From Eubacteriales bacterium (GTDB taxonomy: Bacteria; Bacillota; Clostridia; Oscillospirales; Oscillospiraceae), in the NCBI GenBank assembly GCA_030539285.1, contig JAUNSH010000005.1, forward strand, positions 1 through 64,000: 64,000 nt of DNA, given 5' to 3'. This document shows positions 24,218 to 33,085 of the stretch, one piece after another. Below the pieces are notes generated by a model. That model did not search any database, was not told the origin of the DNA, and saw only the letters and a program-made list of their open reading frames with translations. Each line of letters begins with the position of its first letter. Within the stretch, counting starts at the first letter, position 1. Made by a program: the position numbers and the translations under genes.

Positions 24218-24246
24218 TTGCAAACGCACAATACATATGTTATGAT
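24218..24246 (+). promoter_or_regulatory. Promoter of the deoR-type gene
   Basis: TTGCAA (24218-24223), 17-bp spacer, TATGAT (24241-24246), 72 bp upstream of the regulator's ATG. Confidence 0.75.
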
Positions 24247-24317
24247 GACACAAGAAAGCAAGTGGCAAGGCTGATTACTTGCCTGTAGATACTATGTAAT
24301 TGAGGAGGAATGGAAGT

Positions 24318-25094
24318 ATGCTGACGCCCCAGAGGCATAAGGAAATTCTTCGTATCCTGGAACAAGAAGGAACCGTCAAGACAAGCGACCTGTGCGAACG
24401 TCTGGAAACCTCCCGGGAGACTGTCCGCAGAGACCTGGAGGCGCTGGAAAAAATGGAAAAGCTCCGCAGAACCCACGGCGGAGCTGTAAAGATGGAAAAA
24501 GAAGGAAGCGTAGAGGGGGTATATACTCCGTTCCGCCAGCGGGAACGGGTGAATATGGAATACAAGACTGCAATCGCTCAGGAAGCGGTAAAGATGATTT
24601 CCCCGGGTCAGGTTGTGGCGCTGGACTGCGGTACCACGGCGCTGGAACTGGCAAAGGAGATCAAACGGCAGTTTACCAGACTGACGGTTGTGACGAATTC
24701 TCTGGCGATTGCCAATGAACTGGCAGACGCGGAAGGGATTACCCTTCTGCTGACAGGCGGAATCTACAGCCCGGAGGAGCAGGGGTTCTTCTCGGACATG
24801 GCCACCAAGATTCTGTCCTATATCAATATCGATATTTTCTTTATTACCACCTGTGGTGTTTCGCTGGAAAAGGGCATTACCTATCAGCGGATGGAGGATG
24901 TTACCATTCAGGCCAAGCTGATGGAATCCTCAGACAGAACCATCGTCATTGCCGACAGCACCAAGCTCGGCGTCAATTCACTGGTGCGGATGTGTGGAAT
25001 TGAGGAGATTTCCGCGGTAGTAACCGATTCCCGGGCCTCTTTGGAGAGCATCCAGGCCCTGGAACAGGCGGGCATCCACGTTGTAAAGTCTTAG
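24318..25094 (+). CDS. DeoR/GlpR family transcriptional regulator
   Basis: A 258-residue repressor. The N-terminal winged helix (HKEILRILEQEGTVKTSDLCERLETSRETVRRDLEALE, in sections at about 6-45) and the THGGAV turn are typical of DeoR. The C-terminal sensor domain has the DCGTTALELAK loop (about 99-109), VTNS and LTGG, which bind a phosphorylated sugar or related metabolite. ATG 24318 is 9 nt after GAGGAGG. It probably controls both the divergent transporter and the downstream D-serine/phosphodiesterase operon. Confidence 0.93.
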   Translation: MLTPQRHKEILRILEQEGTVKTSDLCERLETSRETVRRDLEALEKMEKLRRTHGGAVKMEKEGSVEGVYTPFRQRERVNMEYKTAIAQEAVKMISPGQVVALDCGTTALELAKEIKRQFTRLTVVTNSLAIANELADAEGITLLLTGGIYSPEEQGFFSDMATKILSYINIDIFFITTCGVSLEKGITYQRMEDVTIQAKLMESSDRTIVIADSTKLGVNSLVRMCGIEEISAVVTDSRASLESIQALEQAGIHVVKS

Positions 25095-25432
25095 GAAACC
25101 CGGAAGTAATGTGTCACCGACTGAGATATTATAGTTCTGATCCCAGAGGGAATGGGGGATCCAACGCAGAATGTCCCATTGCAGGATACGGGATCAACAG
25201 ATCGTTCTCAGTCTAAGGGCATTTGCTGCCAAATATAGGGAACCCCTGAATAAATCGTCTGCGGCTGAGCAGCGTATCTTTTGCTTCCCCGGTGCAGTTT
25301 GAAAAACAGGAAATACATACAGTATTCCTCTGTTTTTCATACTTTCCGGGAAAACAAAATCTATCGCTGTCAGCTCTTGCCGATTTAATCAGAGCTTCCC
25401 TAGTTTCCTGAAAAATAGAAAGGACAATTACT
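25095..25432 (+). other. 338-bp leader between DeoR gene and phosphodiesterase operon
   Basis: No ORF is convincing. A stem-loop lies at 25301-25338: GAAAAACAGGAAAT pairs imperfectly with ATTCCTCTGTTTTTC around a short loop. No clear -35/-10 pair was identified, so the operon could be read through from the regulator or start from a promoter I cannot see. AGAAAGGA lies about 9 nt before the ATG at 25433. Confidence 0.45.
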
Positions 25433-26752
25433 ATGCAAAACAAGAATAACGGAACCAATCCCAGTGTCCTGCTGATTTCCGTTGACGCGCTGAAGCCGGA
25501 GTTCGTATTCGAACAGAAACGGCTGGGTATCCATCTGCCGAATATCAGCAAGTATTTTGTGGAGAAGGGATTGACGGCTCCTCAGGGAATGAAAAGCGTA
25601 TTTCCTACCTTTACCTATCCCTGCCATCAGAGCATGATCACCGGCACTAACCCTGCCACCCACGGAATTGTCAACAATGGTATTTATGACCCCGAGGGAG
25701 TTCATAACGGTGCGTGGCACTGGTTCGCCAATACCCGTGTGATGACCCTGTGGGAAGGGGCCAAGAAAAACGGCTACTGGTCTGCCAGCGTGGCCTTCCC
25801 CACCTCTGTGGGTGCCAGGGGCGACTTCATTGCCCCCGAGTTCTGGTGGGATGGCTCGGAGCTGGACAGCCTGTTTATCGACGCAGTGGCAAAGCCCCAG
25901 GGCATGATCCTGGAAATGGAAAAGGACATCGGACAGTACGCGGGCGGTCTGGATCTGACCGACAGCGGCGACGCCCAGCGGGGCAAGGCGGCTGTGTGGA
26001 TGCTGCGCAATAAGATCGCCCCGGTGATCTCCGAAAAGCCTTTCTTCATGTCCGCGTACTTCGCAAGCTTCGACGAGAGCGCCCATGTGAACGGCGTTTA
26101 CAGCAGGGAAGCCGCCGAAAGCCTTCAAAAGATCGACGCCATGCTGGGTCAGATTATCGAAGAGGCTATGGCAATCACCCAGGGTCATCTGGTGGTGTGC
26201 GTTACCTCCGACCACGGCACCCTGGATAACGCTTACAACATCTCCCCCAACGTGCTGCTGCACAACGCAGGCCTCATTGAGACTGACGAAAAGGGGAAGG
26301 TTGTTTCCTGGAAGGCTTACAGCCAGAGAGCCGGTGGTACTTCCGAGATCCGCCTTGCCGATCCACGGGATGATGAAACCCGGAACGCTGTTAAGAAAAT
26401 CCTTGACGCACTTCTGGCTGACCCTGACAGCGGCATTCTGGAGGTCGTCACCGGTGAGGAGGCCAGGAAGCGGGGCGGTTTCCCGGATGCTGCCTTTGTG
26501 CTGGTGTCCAGAAAGGGCTACGAGCTGCGGGACGATGTTACCGGCGTGTACTGCCGCACACAGCTGACCCAGAAAGCACAGCACGGCTACAGTGAAGATT
26601 TCCCGGAAATGCGGGCGTCCTTCATGCTGACCGGCGAAGGTATCGAAAAAGGCTTTGTAGAAGATGTACATCTGATTGACGTTGCCCCCACGCTGGCTGG
26701 AATCATGGGCTTTGTTCTGCCGGATGCGGAAGGTCGTGACCTTCTGAAATAA
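25433..26752 (+). CDS. Type I phosphodiesterase/nucleotide pyrophosphatase-family hydrolase
   Basis: A 439-residue alkaline-phosphatase-superfamily enzyme of the NPP type. SVDALKPE (about 17-24) gives the first metal ligand. The FPTFTYPCHQSMITG segment (about 58-72) carries the nucleophilic Thr, then FDESAHVNG, SDHGT (about 262) and QHGYSE supply further Asp and His ligands for two zinc ions. Members cleave phosphodiesters or phosphomonoesters. There is no signal peptide, so it acts in the cytosol. It heads an operon with a sodium symporter and D-serine ammonia-lyase, which points to release of an amino-alcohol or amino acid from a phosphoester (inference). Confidence 0.88.
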   Translation: MQNKNNGTNPSVLLISVDALKPEFVFEQKRLGIHLPNISKYFVEKGLTAPQGMKSVFPTFTYPCHQSMITGTNPATHGIVNNGIYDPEGVHNGAWHWFANTRVMTLWEGAKKNGYWSASVAFPTSVGARGDFIAPEFWWDGSELDSLFIDAVAKPQGMILEMEKDIGQYAGGLDLTDSGDAQRGKAAVWMLRNKIAPVISEKPFFMSAYFASFDESAHVNGVYSREAAESLQKIDAMLGQIIEEAMAITQGHLVVCVTSDHGTLDNAYNISPNVLLHNAGLIETDEKGKVVSWKAYSQRAGGTSEIRLADPRDDETRNAVKKILDALLADPDSGILEVVTGEEARKRGGFPDAAFVLVSRKGYELRDDVTGVYCRTQLTQKAQHGYSEDFPEMRASFMLTGEGIEKGFVEDVHLIDVAPTLAGIMGFVLPDAEGRDLLK

Positions 26753-26766
26753 CAGGAAGGATTCTT

Positions 26767-28125
26767 ATGGCTACTATAGAGACGTTTTTTCAGACCGTGG
26801 CGGATTTCCTGTGGAAAGATTGGATGCTGGTGCTGCTTCTGGGACTGGGTGTTTACTACACAGTCATGACAGACTTTGTTCAGTTCCGGTATTTCCCCTA
26901 TGTCATGCAGCAGTTCCTGAAAGGACTGCGAAAAAATCGGGAGATCGATGGGAAAAACGGGAAATTTTCCTCCAACCAGACCCTCTTTACCGCCGTTGCC
27001 AGCTGTGTTGGCAGTGGAAACATTGTGGGCGTTTCTACCGCCATTCTATCAGGCGGACCGGGCGCCCTGTTCTGGATGTGGATTGCCGCCATTTTGGGGA
27101 TGTCTACAAAATTCGCGGAGATCACGCTGGGTGTCCGCTACCACAGCAGAGACGAGGCGGGAGAGATCAACGGCGGCCCCATGTATTACATATCCCGTGC
27201 CTTCCACGCTCCCTGGATGGGCGCTCTGGTGGCGGTTCTGCTGTTCATTCAGAATGCCGGCGCCACGCTGATCCAGTCCAACACCATTGGCAGCGTGATG
27301 CACGAAGCCCTGTCGATCCCGCCTGTCGTCACGGGTATCGTTCTCGCGGCAGTGATGATCTGCGTCATCAGCGGTGGACTGAAACGGCTGGTACACACCG
27401 CGGAAAAGGTCGTGCCCATCATGGCGGTGCTGTACATTTTCGGTGGCCTGATCGTGATTATTCTGAACATCACCGCCCTGCCTGGGGTGATCGTGTCCAT
27501 TTTCAAGGGCGCCTTTACCGTTCAGGCAGGTGTAGGAGCGGCGGCGGGACTGACCATGAAGCACGCCCTGCGCTATGGTGTGGCCCGGGGACTTTACTCC
27601 AACGAGGCGGGCGAAGGCTCTGCCGCCGTCCTCCACGCCGCCGCCAAGGTAGACCATCCTGTTCGTCAGGGTATGTACGGCCTGATGGAGGTCTTCATTG
27701 ACACCATCCTGCTGTGTAGCACCACGGGCTTTACGGTGCTGGTCACAGGCATGAACGAAACCTATACCAATGCTTCCACCCTCGCCGCGGCGGCCTTTGG
27801 CTCCACCATTTCGGGACTGCAGTTTGTCATCTATATCAGTCTGCTGCTGTTCTGTGGCACTTCCATTATGAGCCAGTGGTATTTTGGCCATGTCAGCCTG
27901 AAATACCTGAAGCATCCCAGAGGCGCGACCGTTTACCGGATCCTTTTCCCGTTCCTGATCCTGCTGGGAAGCCTCAGCACCATCGATCTGGTCTGGTCCA
28001 TTCAGGACTGCGCCCTGGGTCTGCTGATTATCCCCAATGTCGTTGCGCTGGTCATACTGGGACCGGAAGTCAGAAAACTGCTTCGGGAGTTTGCCGATCC
28101 CGTCAACGGCTATCTGAAACATTAA
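26767..28125 (+). CDS. Sodium:alanine/amino acid symporter (AGCS family)
   Basis: A 452-residue membrane protein with about 11 helices and the AGCS signature region VASCVGSGNIVGVSTAI (about 77-93). NGGPMYYI and YGVARGLYSNEAGEGSA, both family-conserved, are also present. These symporters import small neutral amino acids (Ala, Gly, in some cases Ser or D-forms) with sodium. It starts 14 bp after the phosphodiesterase stop and precedes dsdA, so D-serine or a related amino acid is the likely cargo (inference). Confidence 0.94.
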   Translation: MATIETFFQTVADFLWKDWMLVLLLGLGVYYTVMTDFVQFRYFPYVMQQFLKGLRKNREIDGKNGKFSSNQTLFTAVASCVGSGNIVGVSTAILSGGPGALFWMWIAAILGMSTKFAEITLGVRYHSRDEAGEINGGPMYYISRAFHAPWMGALVAVLLFIQNAGATLIQSNTIGSVMHEALSIPPVVTGIVLAAVMICVISGGLKRLVHTAEKVVPIMAVLYIFGGLIVIILNITALPGVIVSIFKGAFTVQAGVGAAAGLTMKHALRYGVARGLYSNEAGEGSAAVLHAAAKVDHPVRQGMYGLMEVFIDTILLCSTTGFTVLVTGMNETYTNASTLAAAAFGSTISGLQFVIYISLLLFCGTSIMSQWYFGHVSLKYLKHPRGATVYRILFPFLILLGSLSTIDLVWSIQDCALGLLIIPNVVALVILGPEVRKLLREFADPVNGYLKH

Positions 28126-28160
28126 GGAACCTCTACAAGAATGAAAGGAAATAAATTCAC

Positions 28161-29480
28161 ATGAATGCACAATTACAGACATTTTGCGATACCATCCCTG
28201 CAGTTGCGGACGCTGCCGCCCTGAAGGAGACCTTCTGGCTGAATGATAAAAAGCTCCCCGAGGCACAGCAGAATATCACAGAGGTCAGCCCCACTCAGAT
28301 CCGGGATGCCAGCCAGCGGCTGAAGCGGTTTGCTCCCTACCTCAAGAAGGTATTCCCGGAGCTGGAAGCCACGGACGGCATCATTGAATCGGAGCTTCGT
28401 AGCATCCCTGCCATGGCGGAATTCCTGAACAAGAACTATGACGCGGGCATTCGGGGCCGGCTGATGCTGAAAATGGACTGCGACCTGCCTGTCTCCGGCT
28501 CTGTCAAGGCCCGGGGCGGCATCTACGAGGTGCTCAAGCACGCCGAGGATCTGGCGCTGGAATCCGGCATGCTGAAGGAAACCGACGACTACAGTGTTCT
28601 GGCAGAGCCGAAATTTGTGAAGTTCTTCGGCAAGCACACGGTTCAGGTGGGCAGCACCGGCAATCTGGGTATGTCCATCGGCATCATGAGCGCCAAACTG
28701 GGCTTCCGGGTCATTGTGCATATGTCCGCCGACGCAAAGCAGTGGAAGAAGGATCTTCTGCGCAGCCGTGGGGTTGAGGTCATTGAGTATGCGGATGACT
28801 ACTGCGCGGCAGTGGAGCAGGGCAGAAAGAATTCCGACGCGGATCCCATGAGCTACTTCGTGGATGACGAAAACTCCCAGAACCTGTTTATGGGCTACAG
28901 TGTGGCAGGGGAACGGCTCCAGGCACAGCTGGAGGCGCAGAACATCCCTGTGGACGCGGAGCACCCCTTGTTCGTCTATATCCCCTGCGGCATCGGCGGC
29001 GCTCCCGGCGGCGTGACCTATGGCATCAAGCAGATCTACGGCGACAATGTACACTGCTTCTTTACCGAGCCGACCCACGCCTGCTGCATGATGCTGGGCA
29101 TGGCCACCGGCCTGCACGACGGGGTCAGTGTCAAGGACTTTGGCATTGACGGCCGGACGGACGCGGACGGTCTGGCTGTGGGCCGCCCCTCCGCTTTCGT
29201 GGGCAGAGTGATCCAGCCCATGCTTTCCGGCATCGCCACCATTCAGGATCATAAGCTGTATGATCTGATGCGGGGACTGCTGGATGCAGAGCAGATCTTC
29301 ATTGAGCCCAGCTCCTGCGCTGCCTTCGCCGCGCTGATCCGCCGGGAGGATATGGAAAACTACGTTGCTGCCCATGGCCTGTCCGACAAAATGGACAATG
29401 CTACCCACATCGCTTGGGCCACCGGCGGCAGAATGGTTCCGCAGGAGACCCGGGAAGTCTACATCAAGACGGGGCTGTAA
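28161..29480 (+). CDS. dsdA: D-serine ammonia-lyase
   Basis: A 439-residue PLP enzyme that converts D-serine to pyruvate and ammonia, with 2-aminoacrylate as intermediate. The PLP lysine lies in PVSGSVKARGG (about 112-122) and the phosphate-binding loop in VGSTGNLGM (about 168-176). Length and organisation match DsdA rather than L-serine or threonine dehydratase. AAAGGAAATAAATTCAC precedes ATG 28161. The RidA protein encoded two genes later would remove stray 2-aminoacrylate. Confidence 0.95.
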   Translation: MNAQLQTFCDTIPAVADAAALKETFWLNDKKLPEAQQNITEVSPTQIRDASQRLKRFAPYLKKVFPELEATDGIIESELRSIPAMAEFLNKNYDAGIRGRLMLKMDCDLPVSGSVKARGGIYEVLKHAEDLALESGMLKETDDYSVLAEPKFVKFFGKHTVQVGSTGNLGMSIGIMSAKLGFRVIVHMSADAKQWKKDLLRSRGVEVIEYADDYCAAVEQGRKNSDADPMSYFVDDENSQNLFMGYSVAGERLQAQLEAQNIPVDAEHPLFVYIPCGIGGAPGGVTYGIKQIYGDNVHCFFTEPTHACCMMLGMATGLHDGVSVKDFGIDGRTDADGLAVGRPSAFVGRVIQPMLSGIATIQDHKLYDLMRGLLDAEQIFIEPSSCAAFAALIRREDMENYVAAHGLSDKMDNATHIAWATGGRMVPQETREVYIKTGL

Positions 29481-29486
29481 GCGCCT

Positions 29487-30335
29487 ATGGATTATCAGCT
29501 GCTGGTTTTGGACGTGGACGGCACGGCCACCAACTCAGCAAAACAGGTAACGGAAAAAACCAGAGACGCCGTGATCCGTCTGCAGGAGCGGGGGGTGCGG
29601 GTGGTGATTGCTTCTGGCCGGGCACCCAACGGCGTGTATCCCGTGGCGGAAGCCCTGGAGCTGCCCCGGTTTGGCAGCCACATCCTGGCCTTCAACGGAG
29701 CGAAGATCATCCGTCTTAAAAACAGGGTCTGCCTTTACGAAAGGACCCTTCCCACCTATATTCCCGAGGAGCTGTGGCGAGATTCCCAGAAGTACCATCT
29801 GGGCTTTTTGACCTACAAGGACGACATTCTCGCCGCCGGAACAAAGCCCGACCAGTATATGGCGCTGGAATCCGAGATCAGTGCCATGCCCATTGAGTAT
29901 CACCGGAATTTCTGGGAAACCATGGACGACGCTGTGAACGGCTGCCTGCTCACGGGAAGACCTTCCCATATTCGGGAGGTGGAACCGATCCTGCGGGAGA
30001 AGTACGAGCAGGAGGTGGAGATGTTCCGTTCGGAACCCTGTTTTTTGGAGGTGGTTCCCAAGGACGTGGACAAGGCCCGCAGCCTGAAACGGCTTCTGAA
30101 GCGCCTGAACATCCCCCGGGAGGCCGTCGTCTGCTGCGGAGACAGCTTTAATGACATCACCATGATCCAATACGCCGGCGTAGGGGTCGCCATGGCAAAT
30201 GCCCAGGAAGAACTGAAACAGGCCGCCGACTATGTCACACAAAGAGATAACGACCACGATGGCGTCGCCGAGGTGATCGAAAAATTCTTCGGAAACGGTT
30301 CCCGGACAGACCCTATTTCTAAAATCTATCATTGA
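29487..30335 (+). CDS. Cof-type HAD phosphatase
   Basis: A 282-residue HAD hydrolase with motif I LDVDGTATNS (Asp 8 and 10), a type IIB cap (about 85-190), the conserved Lys (KDVDKARSLKRLLK) and motif IV GDSFNDITMIQ. Cof-type enzymes dephosphorylate sugar phosphates and other small phosphates. It starts 6 bp after dsdA. In this operon it could act on a phosphorylated product of the phosphodiesterase, or generate or remove the DeoR effector (inference). Confidence 0.92.
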   Translation: MDYQLLVLDVDGTATNSAKQVTEKTRDAVIRLQERGVRVVIASGRAPNGVYPVAEALELPRFGSHILAFNGAKIIRLKNRVCLYERTLPTYIPEELWRDSQKYHLGFLTYKDDILAAGTKPDQYMALESEISAMPIEYHRNFWETMDDAVNGCLLTGRPSHIREVEPILREKYEQEVEMFRSEPCFLEVVPKDVDKARSLKRLLKRLNIPREAVVCCGDSFNDITMIQYAGVGVAMANAQEELKQAADYVTQRDNDHDGVAEVIEKFFGNGSRTDPISKIYH

Positions 30336-30350
30336 AAGAGGACGAAGAGT

Positions 30351-30728
30351 ATGAAACAGGCAATTTTCTCTCAAAACGCGCCCGCCGCTATCGGACCCTA
30401 TTCCCAGGCCATTGCCGCGGGGGATACGGTTTATATTTCCGGACAGCTTCCCATCGATCCAGCTACCGGAAGCTTCCCCTCGGAAGATATCAAAGACCAG
30501 ACGAAGATGTCTCTGGAAAACATCAAAGCAATTCTGGCTGCTGCCGGATTAACCATGGCAAATGTGGTAAAAACCACGGTTCTTCTGGATGACATTGGTG
30601 ACTTTGCTGCAATGAATGAGGTCTACGGGTCCTATTTTGCGGAACCGTATCCTGCAAGAGCAGCTTTTGAAGTGGCTAAGCTGCCGAAAGGTGCAAAAGT
30701 TGAAATAGAAGTTATCGCAGAGCGATAA
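30351..30728 (+). CDS. ridA: RidA family enamine/imine deaminase
   Basis: A 125-residue YjgF/YER057c/UK114 protein. It contains [10 protein letters not shown] (about 12-21), [10 protein letters not shown] and the C-terminal [25 protein letters not shown], in which the Arg (about 105) and Glu of the active site are kept. RidA hydrolyses 2-aminoacrylate and related imines, products of PLP lyases such as DsdA upstream, protecting PLP enzymes. Confidence 0.95.
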   Translation: MKQAIFSQNAPAAIGPYSQAIAAGDTVYISGQLPIDPATGSFPSEDIKDQTKMSLENIKAILAAAGLTMANVVKTTVLLDDIGDFAAMNEVYGSYFAEPYPARAAFEVAKLPKGAKVEIEVIAER

Positions 30729-30731
30729 ACA

Positions 30732-30765
30732 AAAGGGGTTGCCTCGAAGCATGGGGCAACCCTTT
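30732..30765. terminator. Bidirectional terminator between ridA and MATE gene
   Basis: AAAGGGGTTGCC (30732-30743) pairs with GGCAACCCTTT (30755-30765) with one G-U pair around an 11-nt loop. AAAA before it and TTT after it allow termination on both strands. Confidence 0.8.
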
Positions 30766-30789
30766 CGCTATATCCAATACGAAACGACA

Positions 30790-32157
30790 TCACACCATAT
30801 TTTTCGACGCGATCCGTTTCATGGCGGGAATGGAAATAACGCAAACCAGAATGGTCAGTACATCCGCTGCGGGCTGGGACGCATAAATGCCAACAATGCC
30901 CAGCAGTCTCGGCAGGATCAAAATGAAGGGGATATAGAACAATCCTTGGCGGATTACAGAGAGGAACAGCCCGTACCGGGATGCTCCGATGGTCTGATAG
31001 GTGATCGTCATCATGTAGCACAGTCCAAAGGCGGGATACAGCGCCATCTGAGAGGTCAGGAGCTTCCTGCCATAGTCCACGATCACGGGATTGCTGTTAA
31101 ACAGAAGAATCAGGGGCTTTGCCAGCAGGATATAGGCAGCTTCCACCAGAACGGTCAGAAGCAGTGAGCCTTTCAGGGCGAAACGTACCGACTGATGGAA
31201 CCGGTTTTCGTTCTTTGCGCCAAAGGCGTAAGAAGCCACAGGCTGATAGCCCTGCATAAAGCCCATGATAACGTAGCAGCCAATGAGCACCAGCCGCTGG
31301 ACAACACCGTAAGCGGCGATGATCTCGTCAGACTGGGGCAGGGAGGAGGCGGCGATGTTGGTCAGGGAAGCGGCGACGGACAGGCAAATCTGGATGACAG
31401 CCGTAGGAATACCGATCATGGCCACATCCTTGAGGAAGCGCCAGCTGGGACGGAAGGCCTTCCGCTTGATTTTGATGACAGAACGACCGCTGACATAGAA
31501 CCAGACCAGAATGAAGAACGTCACAAACTGAGACACGGTGGTGGCCAGGGACGCACCTTCCACACCCATATTGAGGCCCCAATCGAACATAAACACCGGA
31601 TCCAGCAGAATGTTCAGTACGGCACCGGTGATAACCGCAACGGAGGATATCTTCACGGAGGATTCCGCCCGTGCGGCGCAGTTCATGCTCTGGGCGGGCA
31701 GATTTGCCAGCGCGGCTATGAACATCCAGAAGGCATAGTCCTTGGCAAGGGGCAGGGACGCCTCCGACGCGCCGAAGGCCCGCATCAGCGGATTGATAAA
31801 TACGATGCCGCCCACACACAGGGCAATGCCGATGACAACAGAAAGACCGATGACGGTGGTGACGGTACGGCTGGCGGCATCCGATTCTTTTGCTCCCAGC
31901 TGACGCCCCGCCAGCACCGCCGCACCTGCGGCAAAGATATTCTCCACGGAAACCATGATCAAAAGCAGCGGTACCGTGACACCCACCGCCGTCAGGGCGA
32001 TATCGGAGTTCAGCATTCCGATGTAGGCGGTGTCCACCAGATTGTAAACCGCTTTTGCAAGCAGAGCCAGTGTGGCTGGAATCGCCAGCTTGACGATGGC
32101 CTTCGCCGGGGGCATATCGGCAAGAACGGATTGGTTTTTAGGGTTCTTATGGGGCAT
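30790..32157 (-). CDS. MATE family efflux transporter
   Basis: A 455-residue multidrug and toxin extrusion protein with 12 helices. It shows the repeated MATE half-site pattern (DTAYIGMLNSDIALTAVGVTVP in the first half, QPVASYAFGAKNENRF in the second) and LDPVFMFDWGLNMGVEGASLAT. It exports drugs or metabolites by Na+ or H+ antiport. ATG 32157 is used, with AAGGA upstream; the extension to 32220 runs into the operator. The TetR gene upstream on the same strand probably represses it. Confidence 0.93.
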   Translation of the reverse strand: MPHKNPKNQSVLADMPPAKAIVKLAIPATLALLAKAVYNLVDTAYIGMLNSDIALTAVGVTVPLLLIMVSVENIFAAGAAVLAGRQLGAKESDAASRTVTTVIGLSVVIGIALCVGGIVFINPLMRAFGASEASLPLAKDYAFWMFIAALANLPAQSMNCAARAESSVKISSVAVITGAVLNILLDPVFMFDWGLNMGVEGASLATTVSQFVTFFILVWFYVSGRSVIKIKRKAFRPSWRFLKDVAMIGIPTAVIQICLSVAASLTNIAASSLPQSDEIIAAYGVVQRLVLIGCYVIMGFMQGYQPVASYAFGAKNENRFHQSVRFALKGSLLLTVLVEAAYILLAKPLILLFNSNPVIVDYGRKLLTSQMALYPAFGLCYMMTITYQTIGASRYGLFLSVIRQGLFYIPFILILPRLLGIVGIYASQPAADVLTILVCVISIPAMKRIASKNMV

Positions 32158-32196
32158 TGGGGGGTTCCTTCTTTCAAAAATAATAGTAGACTCGTG

Positions 32197-32229
32197 GGTC
32201 TGTTTTTGATAATATAGCATAAACAGACC
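32197..32229. promoter_or_regulatory. Inverted repeat at the MATE promoter, probable TetR operator
   Basis: GGTCTGTTT (32197-32205) and AAACAGACC (32221-32229), perfect 9-bp arms with a 15-bp AT-rich spacer, in the 145-bp gap between the TetR and MATE genes. The spacer would hold the -10 region. Confidence 0.65.
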
Positions 32230-32251
32230 AAGAGGTCAATATTTACCCAAG

Positions 32252-32292
32252 AAAAAGCCCGACCCATAGGGATGAATCCTCATGGGACGGGC
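32252..32292 (-). terminator. Terminator of the TetR gene
   Basis: GCCCGACCCAT (from 32257) pairs with ATGGGACGGGC (to 32292) apart from the central A-A. Read on the minus strand it is followed by TTTTT. Confidence 0.8.
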
Positions 32293-32302
32293 GTACAGGC
32301 AA

Positions 32303-32902
32303 TTATGTCCGGGCAATCAGTCCATAGAGCATGGTCTGGAAGGTCTGGCGGCACAGCTGATTGTGCTTGTCCGTCTGCTGCTGCTCCAGTCCGGCGTTCT
32401 TTAGGTAGGTGCTGACGCAGTCCTCAAAGATACGAAACTGTGCAATGGCATCCGGGATGGAAAGACCCTCCGCCAGTGTTTCTTTTTCCAGGATCGCGGT
32501 GAGCATCGTTTCGTTCAGCGCGTCAAAGGAGGCCCGGCGTTCAGACAGCTCCCGGTACAGATGACGGGGCGGATTTACCACTGTATCGCAGAACAGGCGC
32601 TGGTGCATAGGGTGCAGGGCAAAGAAATTCAGCCTGACCTCAAAGTACCTGTCCGGTGTGACTGTTCCGATATCCAGCACATCGGAAAGGGCGGCGGTCA
32701 GCTCCTGATAGCACTTTTCCACGCAGGCCAGATACAGTGCGTCCTTGTCCGCATAATAATGATATAACAGTCCTTTGGAAATTTTTCCGGCTGCGCAGAT
32801 CGTATTTACAGAGGCTCCGAGATAACCCCGCTCGGCAAATTCCGCAAAAGCGTGTTGTAAAATATGTGCTCTGCTTTTCTGACTCTTTTCTTCCTGTTTC
32901 AT
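32303..32902 (-). CDS. TetR/AcrR family transcriptional regulator
   Basis: A 199-residue regulator. The N-terminal helix-turn-helix reads AHILQHAFAEFAERGY...VNTICAAGKISKGLLYHYYADKDALY (about 12-56), fully TetR-like. The C-terminal half is a helical ligand pocket with HPMHQRLFCDTVV. ATG 32902 follows AGGAGG at 7 nt; the longer frame from 33136 has no such site. It lies upstream of the MATE pump in the same direction and most likely represses it and itself. Confidence 0.93.
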   Translation of the reverse strand: MKQEEKSQKSRAHILQHAFAEFAERGYLGASVNTICAAGKISKGLLYHYYADKDALYLACVEKCYQELTAALSDVLDIGTVTPDRYFEVRLNFFALHPMHQRLFCDTVVNPPRHLYRELSERRASFDALNETMLTAILEKETLAEGLSIPDAIAQFRIFEDCVSTYLKNAGLEQQQTDKHNQLCRQTFQTMLYGLIART

Positions 32903-33021
32903 GGATACGCCTCCTTTGCCAATGGTAGTATACCAAAGAAAAACGAGAAAGTCTATCCTGTTGTACAGTAGCCGTGCGCCTTCACGTCGGCTGCAATGAT
33001 TGCAAAAATTTTCCAAGTATC

Positions 33022-33052
33022 TGAAACTTTTTCCCATGCCGGAGAATCTATA
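33022..33052 (+). promoter_or_regulatory. Possible ECF-type promoter of the sigma operon
   Basis: TGAAAC (33022-33027) followed after about 17-19 bp by AATCTATA (33045-33052), 34 bp before the GTG start of the sigma gene. The -35 matches the TGAAAC of SigV-like ECF promoters; the -10 is only a partial match. Confidence 0.45.
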
Positions 33053-33085
33053 CAGAGAAAGCAAAAAGAAGGGAGGGTGACTTCC

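Noticed and set aside
27049..28266. 405-codon antisense frame over the AGCS gene
   Set aside because: Shadow of a gene with a complete AGCS signature; composition is biased and no ribosome site is present.
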